The position numbers and the translations under genes were made by a program. DNA of 32,566 nucleotides from the NCBI GenBank assembly GCA_020048915.1, contig JAIFLU010000095.1, positions 1-32,566 of the forward strand, in the 5' to 3' direction. The DNA is from Bacteroidota bacterium. GTDB taxonomy: Bacteria > Bacteroidota > Bacteroidia > Bacteroidales > JAAUTT01. Positions 16,217-24,195 of the stretch are shown here, one piece after another. Each line of letters starts with the position of its first letter. The stretch's first letter is position 1. The notes beneath the pieces were generated by a model. That model was not told the DNA's origin. It saw nothing but the letters and a program-made list of their open reading frames with translations, and searched no databases.

Positions 16217-17437
16217 ATGAGTTTAGATATTCAAAAAATTCGTTCCGATTTCCCTGTCCTGTCGCAAACAGTTTATGGAAAGCCTTTGGTATATTTTGAT
16301 AACGGGGCTACTACCCAAAAGCCCCGGGTGGTTATCGATAAACTTACTAAGCTTTATACGGAACAGTATAGCAGTATTCACCGGGGGGTTCATTTTCTGA
16401 GTGAACAGGCAACTGAAATGTACGAAAATGCCCGAAAAACTGTTCAAACCTATATCAACGCTGAATATTCGCAAGAAATTATCTTTACCAGCGGAGCTAC
16501 CGGATCAATTAATGCTGTTGCCTTTTCCTTCGGGGAAAAATATGTGAAAGAGAACGATGAAATTATTGTCTCCGGAATGGAACATCATTCCAACATTGTT
16601 CCCTGGCAAATGCTATGCGAACGTAAAAAAGCAAAGCTTAAGGTTATTCCTCTAAACGATACAGGTGAATTAATTATTGAAGAATACAAAAAACTGCTCA
16701 ATCCCCGCACTAAAATAGTTGCTGTAAATCATGTCTCAAATGCCCTTGGGACGATAAATCCGGTAAAAGAAATTATTGAAATAGCCCACGCCGCCAATGT
16801 ACCGGTTCTGATAGACGGAGCACAAGCCATTCAGCATATGAAGGTGGATGTAAAGGAGCTGGACTGCGATTTCTATGTCTTTTCGGGGCATAAGGTATAT
16901 GGACCAACAGGCATAGGGGTTCTTTATGGCAAGCAGAAATTGTTATATAACATGCCTCCATATCAGGGTGGCGGTGATATGGTCGACTGCGTTACTTTTG
17001 AACAAACTACTTATAACGAATTGCCATTTAAGTTCGAAGCTGGTACCTCTAATTTTGTTTCAGCCATTGGTCTGGGAACTGCACTCGATTATCTTAATTC
17101 GCTCAACCTGGAAAAGATTGCCAGCTATGAGCATGAAATATTGGAATACGCTACCAAAAAACTTCAAAAAATTGAGGGACTTCGTATTTATGGAAACGCC
17201 CGGCAAAAAATTGCCATCCTTTCGTTTTTGGTAGACAATATTCATCCTTACGATATGGGCATGATCCTCGATAAAATGGGAATAGCTGTGCGCACTGGTA
17301 CTCATTGCACCCAACCACTGATGGATCGTTTCGAGATTGAAGGAACTATTCGGGCCTCAATTGTCTTTTACAATACATTTGAAGAAATTGATAAGTTAGC
17401 AGAAGGAATTTTACGGGCAAAAACAATGCTTAGCTGA
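16217..17437 (+). CDS. sufS: Cysteine desulfurase SufS
   Basis: A 406-residue class V aminotransferase fold enzyme. The PLP lysine is K226 in FSGHKVYGPTGIGVLYG and the catalytic persulfide cysteine is C364 in RTGTHCTQPLMDRF. Other family marks are YFDNGATTQKP (about 29-39), SGMEHHSNIVPWQ and VLIDGAQAIQHM. SufS takes sulfur from L-cysteine, releasing alanine, and passes it toward SufB. I start it at the ATG 16217; a longer frame from 16124 would overlap sufD by 74 nt and add 31 non-conserved residues. It is the last gene of the suf cluster, 19 nt after sufD. No sufE or sufU sulfur acceptor follows; transcription changes to the rimP promoter instead. Confidence 0.96.
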   Translation: MSLDIQKIRSDFPVLSQTVYGKPLVYFDNGATTQKPRVVIDKLTKLYTEQYSSIHRGVHFLSEQATEMYENARKTVQTYINAEYSQEIIFTSGATGSINAVAFSFGEKYVKENDEIIVSGMEHHSNIVPWQMLCERKKAKLKVIPLNDTGELIIEEYKKLLNPRTKIVAVNHVSNALGTINPVKEIIEIAHAANVPVLIDGAQAIQHMKVDVKELDCDFYVFSGHKVYGPTGIGVLYGKQKLLYNMPPYQGGGDMVDCVTFEQTTYNELPFKFEAGTSNFVSAIGLGTALDYLNSLNLEKIASYEHEILEYATKKLQKIEGLRIYGNARQKIAILSFLVDNIHPYDMGMILDKMGIAVRTGTHCTQPLMDRFEIEGTIRASIVFYNTFEEIDKLAEGILRAKTMLS

Positions 17438-17466
17438 CCCCATTAAAATGAATCATCCGTTTCTTT

Positions 17467-17505
17467 TATAATATTTTGCAGATTTAACAAAATATTATAC
17501 TTTTG
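17467..17505 (+). promoter_or_regulatory. rimP-nusA-infB promoter containing a 12-bp inverted repeat
   Basis: TTTG at 17475-17478, a 19-nt spacer and TACTTTTG at 17498-17505 make a canonical Bacteroidota promoter. It coincides with a perfect inverted repeat, TATAATATTTTG (17467-17478) and CAAAATATTATA (17488-17499), whose arms cover the -33 box and the start of the -7 box. That symmetry could be an operator, or a by-product of AT-rich promoter sequence. Confidence 0.7.
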
Positions 17506-17537
17506 CATCGATTTTGTGATTTGCAGAAAATGATTTT

Positions 17538-17563
17538 CAGGGGACAAAAGTCCCCTGTTTTAT
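17538..17563 (+). terminator. Leader hairpin (attenuator-like) before rimP
   Basis: CAGGGGAC (17538-17545), loop AAAA, GTCCCCTG (17550-17557) form a perfect 8-bp GC-rich stem followed by TTTTATT. It lies between the promoter and the rimP ATG at 17571, so it falls in the 5' leader (expected start about 17512). It has the form of an intrinsic terminator in front of an operon that contains nusA, which suggests attenuation or NusA-sensitive read-through. Confidence 0.6.
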
Positions 17564-17570
17564 TAGGTAT

Positions 17571-18035
17571 ATGATTGATAAGGCACATATAAATTATTTA
17601 TTGTCCGAAGTTCTGGAGGATACGGATCTATTTCTGGTCGACCTTGCGGTTAAACCATCGAATAAAATTCAGATAGAAATAGACAGTATTAAAGGGATAA
17701 ATATTGATGAGTGCGCTCAGGTAAGTGCATACATTGAATCGAAACTTAACCGGGACGTAGAGGATTACGAACTGGAAGTTTCATCTCCAGGTTTAGGGTC
17801 ACCTCTAAAAGTGATTCAGCAATACCAAAAAAATATTGGCAAACAAGTATCTGTCGTTTTAAAAAATGGCATTAAATTGACCGGAAAATTACTTGAGGTT
17901 TCGCCAACTTCTTTTAAAGTGGAAACCCAGGAAAAAGAAAAGGTCGATGGAAAGAAAAAAGCCGAAAAATTGACTATAGTCAACGATTTAATTTATAGTG
18001 AAATAAAATTAACCAAAGTGGTTATTAGTTTTTAA
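17571..18035 (+). CDS. rimP: Ribosome maturation factor RimP
   Basis: A 154-residue protein with the RimP two-domain plan: an alpha/beta N-terminal domain (FLVDLAVKPSNKIQIEIDS, then GINIDECAQVSAYIESKLNR and YELEVSSPGLGSPL, residues about 18-85) and a C-terminal SH3-like domain (KQVSVVLKNGIKLTGKLLEV). The SSPGLGSPL segment is the family signature (SPGLDRPL in many bacteria). RimP acts in maturation of the 30S subunit. It begins the conserved rimP-nusA-infB unit, with nusA 19 nt downstream. The leader carries a promoter and terminator-like hairpin. Confidence 0.96.
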   Translation: MIDKAHINYLLSEVLEDTDLFLVDLAVKPSNKIQIEIDSIKGINIDECAQVSAYIESKLNRDVEDYELEVSSPGLGSPLKVIQQYQKNIGKQVSVVLKNGIKLTGKLLEVSPTSFKVETQEKEKVDGKKKAEKLTIVNDLIYSEIKLTKVVISF

Positions 18036-18054
18036 TGAGTCAAATAGTGGGAAA

Positions 18055-19293
18055 ATGGAAAACCTCAGTTTAATCGACACATTCTCAGAGTTTAAAGAGC
18101 TTAAAAACATCGATAGGGCCACAATGATGAGTGTTCTCGAAGATGTATTTCGAAACATGTTGATTAAGAAATATGATACCGATAAAAACTTCGACATCAT
18201 CATTAACATCGATAAAGGCGATTTTGAAATCTGGAGAAATAGAGAAATAGTTGCTGATGAAGATATTAGCGATCCTAACTTGCAAATACCTATTTCGGAA
18301 GCAATAAAAATAGACCCCGATTACGCAGTTGGAGAGGATGTTACAGATGAAGTAAAACTTGTTGATTTTGGCCGTCGTGCTATCTTAGCTCTTCGCCAAA
18401 ACCTTACTTCCAGAATTATGGAACTGGAAAAAGGTAACATTTATGCAAAATATAAAGATCGGATTGGCGAAATTATTACCGGTGAAGTTTACCAGGTTTG
18501 GAAACGTGAAATTCTAATTTTGGACGACGACGGAAATGAGCTGATTCTTCCTAAAAACGAACAAATACCAACCGACCATTTTCGAAAAGGCGACAACCTG
18601 AGGGCCATTGTTTTACGGGTAGAAATGCGAAATAATAATCCTCTTATTGTACTTTCGCGTACCTCGCCAATTTTCCTCGAACGTTTATTCGAACTGGAAG
18701 TACCTGAGATTTTCGATGGACTTATTACCATCAAGAAAATTGTTCGTGTACCCGGCGAAAGAGCGAAAGTAGCTGTTGAATCGTACGACGAAAGAATTGA
18801 CCCTGTAGGTGCTTGCGTTGGGATGAAAGGATCGAGAATACATGGTATCGTTCGCGAACTCCGGAACGAAAATATCGATGTAATTAACTTTACAAATAAC
18901 AATCAGTTATTCATATCCCGTGCTCTAAGCCCTGCAAAAATATCATCTATCAAATTAAACGAAGCAGGAAAAAGAGCAGAAGTATACCTCAAACCAAATG
19001 AAGTATCGCTCGCAATTGGAAAAGGCGGGTTAAATATTAAACTTGCCAGTCAGCTTACCGGTTACGAAATTGATGTTTATCGCGAAACGGATGAGGAAGA
19101 AGAGGACGATGTAAACCTCGACGAATTCTCGGATGAAATTGAAGGCTGGATTATTGATGAATTTAAAGCCATTGGTTGTGACACTGCCAGAAGTGTATTA
19201 CGCTTAAGTGCTGAAGAACTCATCAAAAGAACCGATTTAGAGGAAGAAACTATTCGGGAAGTTATAAAAATTCTACGTTCAGAATTTGAATAA
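18055..19293 (+). CDS. nusA: Transcription termination/antitermination factor NusA
   Basis: A 412-residue NusA with an N-terminal RNA-polymerase-binding domain (residues 1-125), an S1 domain (about 130-200; GEIITGEVYQVWKREILIL) and tandem KH domains (about 225-345; the first with DPVGACVGMKGSRIHGIVRE, the second with EVSLAIGKGGLNIKLASQLTG). A helical acidic tail ends the protein (EEEEDDVNLDEF, then an SAEELIKRTD helix-hairpin-like segment). It modulates RNA polymerase pausing, termination and antitermination in the cytoplasm. It lies between rimP and infB in the usual order. Its product may act on the hairpin in its own operon leader; that is inference from the layout. Confidence 0.97.
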   Translation: MENLSLIDTFSEFKELKNIDRATMMSVLEDVFRNMLIKKYDTDKNFDIIINIDKGDFEIWRNREIVADEDISDPNLQIPISEAIKIDPDYAVGEDVTDEVKLVDFGRRAILALRQNLTSRIMELEKGNIYAKYKDRIGEIITGEVYQVWKREILILDDDGNELILPKNEQIPTDHFRKGDNLRAIVLRVEMRNNNPLIVLSRTSPIFLERLFELEVPEIFDGLITIKKIVRVPGERAKVAVESYDERIDPVGACVGMKGSRIHGIVRELRNENIDVINFTNNNQLFISRALSPAKISSIKLNEAGKRAEVYLKPNEVSLAIGKGGLNIKLASQLTGYEIDVYRETDEEEEDDVNLDEFSDEIEGWIIDEFKAIGCDTARSVLRLSAEELIKRTDLEEETIREVIKILRSEFE

Positions 19294-19363
19294 TTGCTTT
19301 GATATATATTAATTTAGCACCGCAATAATTTACAGGCTTTAATAAAACGTACAGGCTCAACAT

Positions 19364-22300
19364 ATGACAGATAAAAAAGAACTGAGACTCAGTAAGCTCG
19401 CCAGGGAGTTTAATGTAGGGATTTCTACCATCGTCGACTTTTTGAAAAAGAAAGGTCACGCCGTAGATTCAAACCCCAATACTAAAGTTGCTCCTGAGTT
19501 ATACGACATACTGTCAAAAGAATACAGTTCCGACATCAATGCTAAAAAAGAATCGGAAAAAGTGAACCTGCGCTCACTTCGCGAGAAAAAGGAAACTATT
19601 GTCCTGGACGAAACCGATACCGAAACAGTAGAAGAAGATGAAGTAATTGAAAAGGAAATTCTTATTAAAGATACCAGTACCGGCAAGAAAGCTCCAATGA
19701 TTATTGAGCCTAAACGCGAAACAAAAGAACCTGAGGTAAAAGTAGTTGGAAAAATCGATTTGGAAGCTTTAAAGCCAAAACCAAGACCTGTTGAGGTTCC
19801 TCCAATCGAAAAACCTCACGCCGAAAAACCTCCTGTTGAGAAACCTGCTGTTCCTAAACCTCATGTTCAGGAACCTCCAATTGAAAAACCAGGGATTCAT
19901 AAGCCCCCTGTTCAGGAAACTCCGAAACCTAAAATACAAGAGCCGATTTTACCGAAAGTTGAAAAAGTTATTGAAGTGTCTCTGCCAGAGGTAAAACCTG
20001 CTGAAGTTACACCTGAGAAAGAAATCAAAGCGCCGGAAGCTGTCGTCTCCGAAGAAACACAAAAACCTGCCGAGCCTAAAGATAATGAAGTAATTACCGC
20101 AAGAGCCGAATTCGAATCTGACATCAGAGTAGTAGGAAGAATTGATCTGGATTCTATCAATCTCAGGACAAGACCTGCTAAGAAAACGAAGGAACAACGT
20201 GACGTAGAACGACGCGAAAAACATGTTCAGCATCACAAAACTCAGCATCCCGAAAGAAGAAAACCTGTTGAACAAAGGCCTGCGGCAGAAGCTGAAAAAC
20301 CACCTGTTCAGAAAGGACCTGCTGAAAGTACCCAAAAACCTGTAGACCGTATTATTCGTGCGGAGTCTCAGCGTTTATCCGGCCCAACCGTGGTTGGTAG
20401 AATTAACCTGCCCTCCGACGATCGCAAAAAACCTGTTGCTTCATCGGATGTGTATGATGCCAAAAAGAAGAAGCGTAAACGTATACATAAGGATAACGAA
20501 AAAGTAGCTGTTCCTCCAAAAGAAGGTTCCGCACAAGCTCGTCCACCTCATACAGCTCAAAACAGGGCGAAACCAACTCCTGCAGGAGGAGGCGCCAATG
20601 CTGCGAATAAAAATAACAGAGCAAGAAGGCCTATTCGCCAGGAGGTTAACGAAGTTGACGTACAAAAACAAATAAAAGATACCCTCGCTCGCCTTACTTC
20701 AAAAGGAAAATCAAAAACTTCGAAGTACCGGAGAGAAAAACGTGATATCGCAAGCCACCGTGTTCAGGAAGAGTTAGAACAGACAGAACGCGACAAAAAT
20801 ATTTTAAAAGTTACTGAATTTGTTTCGGTAAACGAATTGGCTTCTATGATGGAAGTCCCTGTAACTGCAGTAATTTCTACCTGCATGAACATGGGCTTGT
20901 TCGTATCCATTAACCAGCGCCTCGATGCGGAGACCATGGCTATGGTAGCCGACGAATTCGATTTCAAAGTTGAGTTTATCAGTGTTGATGTTCAGGAAGC
21001 CATTAGAGTGGAAGAAGATAAACCTGAAGAACTGGAATTCCGCCCACCAATTGTTACTGTTATGGGTCACGTTGACCACGGTAAAACAAAATTACTCGAC
21101 TACATTCGTAGTGCAAACGTAATTGCCGGCGAAGCAGGAGGTATTACACAGCACATTGGAGCTTATGCTGTGCAACTGGAAGATGGTCGGAAAATTACTT
21201 TCCTCGATACTCCTGGTCACGAAGCGTTTACTGCGATGCGTGCCCGTGGTGCTAAAATGACTGACATTGCTATTATTGTGGTAGCAGCCGATGATGGAGT
21301 TATGCCTCAAACAAAAGAGGCTATCAACCACGTATCAGCAGCTGGTGTACCTATAGTTTTTGCAATCAATAAAATAGATAAACCCGACGCCAATCCCGAA
21401 AAAATTAAAGAAGCCCTGGCTAATTTAAATTATCTGGTGGAAGACTGGGGTGGAAAATATCAATCACAGGAAATTTCGGCTAAAAGCGGATTAAACATTG
21501 AGCTTTTGCTCGAAAAAGTATTACTGGAAGCTGAACTTCTCGATTTAAAGGCAAACCCAAATAAACGCGCCTTTGGTACCGTTGTTGAATCGTCATTGGA
21601 TCGTGGACGTGGATATATTGCCACCATCCTGGTACAAGGTGGAACATTGCGTACCGGGGATGCCATACTTGCCGGTAGCTACTACGGCCACATTAAGGCC
21701 ATGTATAACGAACGGAACCAGAAAATTGATTCAGCCGGGCCGGCAATGCCTGTTTTAGTCCTTGGACTTGATGGGGCACCACAGGCAGGTGATATATTTA
21801 ATGTTCTTGAAGATATAAAGGAAGCCAAAGACATTGCTGCAAAACGCGAAATGTTACAGCGCGAACAAGGACTTCGTACCAAGAAACATATTACACTTGA
21901 CGAAATTGGCCGACGCATTGCTATTGGTAACTTCCAGGAATTGAATATAATTGTGAAAGGTGACGTGGACGGCTCTGTAGAAGCACTCTCCGACTCGCTC
22001 ATTAAGCTTTCTACTCCTGAAATACAGGTGAATGTTATTCATAAAGCAGTTGGTCAGATTTCTGAATCGGACGTTGTATTAGCCACCGCATCCAATGCGA
22101 TTATTGTTGGCTTCCAGGTACGTCCATCAGTCAATGCGCGGAAACTTGCCGAAAAAGAACAAATCGATATCCGCTTCTATTCCATTATATACGATGCAAT
22201 TGAAGAGATCAGAGCAGCTATGGAAGGGATGCTTTCTCCTGAAATTAAGGAAGAAATTACCGGAACTGCCGAAATCAGAGAAGCCTTTAAAATTACGAAG

Positions 22301-22546
22301 GTGGGAACCGTTGCCGGTTGCTTCGTAAAAGAAGGAAAACTTGTTCGCTCCTCAAAAGTTCGCATCATTCGCGATGGTATTGTAATATATACAGGCAATT
22401 TAGGCTCCTTAAAACGTTTTAAAGAAGATGTAAAAGAGGTTCTAAATGGTTACGAATGCGGTTTGAATATTGCAAACTTCAACGATATCCAGGTTGGTGA
22501 CCTCGTAGAAGGATTTACAGAATTTGAAGTGAAGAAAAAGCTTTAA
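19364..22546 (+). CDS. infB: Translation initiation factor IF-2
   Basis: A 1060-residue IF-2. A short N-terminal winged-helix-like segment (residues 5-55, [21 protein letters not shown]) is followed by a very long charged, proline-rich linker (about 60-460) with EKP/VQEPP-type repeats at about 139-190 and basic KRKR clusters. The GTPase core starts near 555: G1 GHVDHGKT (about 567), the switch [11 protein letters not shown]3 DTPGHEAF (about 614), G4 NKID (about 667) and G5 SAKSG. Domains II to IV follow, ending [10 protein letters not shown]. It positions fMet-tRNA and joins the ribosomal subunits. The residue after GKT is Lys where most family members have Ser; the P-loop itself is intact. 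A palindrome and terminator follow. Confidence 0.97.
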   Translation: MTDKKELRLSKLAREFNVGISTIVDFLKKKGHAVDSNPNTKVAPELYDILSKEYSSDINAKKESEKVNLRSLREKKETIVLDETDTETVEEDEVIEKEILIKDTSTGKKAPMIIEPKRETKEPEVKVVGKIDLEALKPKPRPVEVPPIEKPHAEKPPVEKPAVPKPHVQEPPIEKPGIHKPPVQETPKPKIQEPILPKVEKVIEVSLPEVKPAEVTPEKEIKAPEAVVSEETQKPAEPKDNEVITARAEFESDIRVVGRIDLDSINLRTRPAKKTKEQRDVERREKHVQHHKTQHPERRKPVEQRPAAEAEKPPVQKGPAESTQKPVDRIIRAESQRLSGPTVVGRINLPSDDRKKPVASSDVYDAKKKKRKRIHKDNEKVAVPPKEGSAQARPPHTAQNRAKPTPAGGGANAANKNNRARRPIRQEVNEVDVQKQIKDTLARLTSKGKSKTSKYRREKRDIASHRVQEELEQTERDKNILKVTEFVSVNELASMMEVPVTAVISTCMNMGLFVSINQRLDAETMAMVADEFDFKVEFISVDVQEAIRVEEDKPEELEFRPPIVTVMGHVDHGKTKLLDYIRSANVIAGEAGGITQHIGAYAVQLEDGRKITFLDTPGHEAFTAMRARGAKMTDIAIIVVAADDGVMPQTKEAINHVSAAGVPIVFAINKIDKPDANPEKIKEALANLNYLVEDWGGKYQSQEISAKSGLNIELLLEKVLLEAELLDLKANPNKRAFGTVVESSLDRGRGYIATILVQGGTLRTGDAILAGSYYGHIKAMYNERNQKIDSAGPAMPVLVLGLDGAPQAGDIFNVLEDIKEAKDIAAKREMLQREQGLRTKKHITLDEIGRRIAIGNFQELNIIVKGDVDGSVEALSDSLIKLSTPEIQVNVIHKAVGQISESDVVLATASNAIIVGFQVRPSVNARKLAEKEQIDIRFYSIIYDAIEEIRAAMEGMLSPEIKEEITGTAEIREAFKITKVGTVAGCFVKEGKLVRSSKVRIIRDGIVIYTGNLGSLKRFKEDVKEVLNGYECGLNIANFNDIQVGDLVEGFTEFEVKKKL

Positions 22547-22547
22547 T

Positions 22548-22563
22548 CCCGATAGCTATCGGG
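22548..22563. repeat. Perfect 16-bp palindrome after infB
   Basis: CCCGATAGCTATCGGG is fully self-complementary and begins one base after the infB stop codon. From memory, near-identical palindromes are dispersed in many Bacteroidota intergenic regions, which suggests a repeated element, not a gene-specific operator. Two copies of AGTCGTAAGA (22564-22573, 22578-22587) follow directly. Confidence 0.7.
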
Positions 22564-22592
22564 AGTCGTAAGATATTAGTCGTAAGACAAAC

Positions 22593-22620
22593 AAAAAAGC
22601 CAGGAAATCCTGGCTTTTTT
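22593..22620. terminator. Strong bidirectional terminator
   Basis: Six A, the stem GCCAGGA / TCCTGGC with a two-base loop, then six T (22615-22620) form a textbook bidirectional terminator. It serves infB on the + strand and the convergent methyltransferase gene on the - strand. Confidence 0.9.
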
Positions 22621-22640
22621 GCGTTTGAAATATTCTATAC

Positions 22641-23402
22641 TTACACCTTGGTAACAACAATCGTTTGAAACATGGCCAACCATCTGTTAAAAGGGGATAA
22701 TACGAACTCGAACAAACGAAACGGCATGTACATCCAACCTGGTAAAAGCGATTTAAATGTGAGTCCTCCGGATACCAGATAGGCAAATGGAGTATGCAAC
22801 TGTAACGACTCCTTTTTTAGTGATGGTACCAGGTTTACAAATTTGGCATAATCGCGCGAAAAAATTATCGATGGCAGCGCACCATTTGCCCCGGATAATG
22901 GACCGCTGGTTGGAAATCGCCAGTCAATTGCTTTTGGATCGAAGTTCTCATGATGAAAATTTTGGAAAATAAAACGCGCAAATTTTGTATTCGCTGGTTC
23001 AATCATAATAATCTTCCCTCCTGGCTGTAGTATTCGCTGCGCTTCGCGAAAGAATTGCTCGCAATTGGGAATATGGTGCAACACATCAATCATAAAGATT
23101 CCACTAACCGAATTATCCTCAAAAGGCATGGCTTCCCCCGAAAATGTCATATCACAGTGGGGAAAAGGAAGAATATCCGAAGTAATTATTCGCTCATCGA
23201 GCGATTTTAAAAACCCACCACCAGAACCAATTTCAATTACTTTCCCCGCCGATAGATGGTTCATTTGAGAAAGAAAAGTCTGGTACCAATGAATATAAAG
23301 TTTCTTTAAAAATTTCTTCCGTAAAATAATTTCCCGATGTTGCAGGGTCATTGCAGGTGCATCCAAATCACCCGTTTTCTTTTCTTTAAGGAACGCTAAC
23401 AT
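22641..23402 (-). CDS. Class I SAM-dependent methyltransferase
   Basis: A 253-residue protein with a Methyltransf_11-type core: motif I VIEIGSGGGFLKSL (about 53-66), acidic DILPFPHCDM, MPFEDNSVSGIFMIDVLHHI (post-I/motif II region) and FFREAQRILQPGGKIIMIEP (motif III). The C-terminal third (FNRWLAMFQTIVVTKV, with aromatic-rich WMYMPFRLFEFVLSPF) may be membrane-associated. I start it at the ATG 23402; a TTG at 23408 would add two residues. The substrate is unknown; such proteins in this phylum often occur with lipid or polysaccharide genes, but none lie here. It converges with infB and shares its terminator. Confidence 0.85.
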   Translation of the reverse strand: MLAFLKEKKTGDLDAPAMTLQHREIILRKKFLKKLYIHWYQTFLSQMNHLSAGKVIEIGSGGGFLKSLDERIITSDILPFPHCDMTFSGEAMPFEDNSVSGIFMIDVLHHIPNCEQFFREAQRILQPGGKIIMIEPANTKFARFIFQNFHHENFDPKAIDWRFPTSGPLSGANGALPSIIFSRDYAKFVNLVPSLKKESLQLHTPFAYLVSGGLTFKSLLPGWMYMPFRLFEFVLSPFNRWLAMFQTIVVTKV

Positions 23403-23504
23403 TTTCAATGGGATTAATTATTAACAGTTGACATTGGGGAACCATTGATTCAAAATTTAATTTCCTAATTTTTAGGAGCTAAAAGTTTTCACGACCTAAA
23501 ATAT

Positions 23505-23533
23505 AAAAAGGTTACCTCTTCTGAAAGGCAACC
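23505..23533 (-). terminator. Terminator on the gcvH strand
   Basis: On the minus strand GGTTGCCT and AGGTAACC pair as an 8-bp stem (one G-T wobble), followed by five T. It lies 207 nt beyond the gcvH stop, past the inverted-repeat element. Confidence 0.5.
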
Positions 23534-23586
23534 CTTTAATATTATTCAAACTGTATGTTAAAATAGAATTATTACCAATTTTTATT

Positions 23587-23707
23587 CAATGTTGTTTAGT
23601 AAAGATTTAGGCTTCGACTCGCTCAGCCTGACAAACTGGTACTAGTGTCACACTGAGCGGAGTCGAAGTGTGTACTAATTGCTCAATTACTAAACTAAAC
23701 GACATTG
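23587..23707. repeat. About 120-bp imperfect inverted-repeat element (MITE/REP-like)
   Basis: Outer arms CAATGTTGTTTAGTAA (23587-23602) and the 21-nt right arm at 23687-23707 are complementary apart from one mismatch and a 5-nt insertion in the right arm. Nested inner arms, 21 nt at 23612-23632 and 22 nt at 23647-23668 (key sequence CTTCGACTC-GCTCAG), pair with one bulge and two mismatches around a 14-nt loop. The inner sequence resembles a dispersed repeat I remember from Bacteroidota intergenic regions. It occupies most of the 337-bp gene-free gap 23403-23739; apart from the terminator at 23505, nothing else is seen there. Confidence 0.7.
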
Positions 23708-23739
23708 TATTTTAATTATAAAAGGGTAAATTCAAACTA

Positions 23740-24117
23740 TTACCCAATCATTTCCTGATATGCTTTAGCATCCAGCAGTTCAGCAATTTCTTCAGATTTT
23801 TCAAGTATCACTTTCACCATCCAGCCTTCGCCATATGGATCTTTATTCACTAATTCAGGAGCATCGGTAAGTTTAGGATTTACTTCTATTATTTTCCCGG
23901 AAACAGGCATAAACAGATCCGAAACAGTTTTCACTGCTTCTACGGTACCAAATACTTCTTCTTTTTCGAGTGTTTCGTCGAGCGTTTCAATTTCGATAAA
24001 AACGATATCGCCAAGTTCGGATTGGGCATAATCAGTAATGCCAATGTAGGCTTCGTTACCTTCAAGGCGAATCCATTCGTGATCCTTGGTAAACTTAAGG
24101 TTTTGCGGGATATTCAT
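23740..24117 (-). CDS. gcvH: Glycine cleavage system H protein
   Basis: A 125-residue lipoyl-carrier protein. The lipoylation site is K63 in VFGTVEAVKTVSDLFMPVSG, in the expected hairpin; the start FTKDHEWIRLEGNEAYIGIT and the end NKDPYGEGWMVKV are characteristic. Lipoyl-GcvH shuttles the aminomethyl group among the P, T and L proteins of the glycine cleavage complex. Placement directly after sprA (78-nt gap) is a known Bacteroidota order and does not imply a role in secretion. A -7-like box precedes it, so it may be transcribed independently. Confidence 0.97.
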   Translation of the reverse strand: MNIPQNLKFTKDHEWIRLEGNEAYIGITDYAQSELGDIVFIEIETLDETLEKEEVFGTVEAVKTVSDLFMPVSGKIIEVNPKLTDAPELVNKDPYGEGWMVKVILEKSEEIAELLDAKAYQEMIG

Positions 24118-24161
24118 AGCAAGTATATTTAAATTTTATAAAGTCGGTTTTTAAAGCGCTC

Positions 24162-24169
24162 CAAAAGTA
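24162..24169 (-). promoter_or_regulatory. Possible gcvH -7 box
   Basis: On the minus strand the bases read TACTTTTG, matching TAnnTTTG, about 45 nt upstream of the gcvH ATG and inside the sprA-gcvH gap. No convincing -33 element was found. Confidence 0.35.
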
Positions 24170-24195
24170 ACCAAAATTATTCAATCGAAAAACTG

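Noticed and set aside
19949-20335. Antisense open frame of 128 codons within infB
   Set aside because: It is a shadow of the low-complexity Pro/Lys-rich linker, with no domain or start signals.
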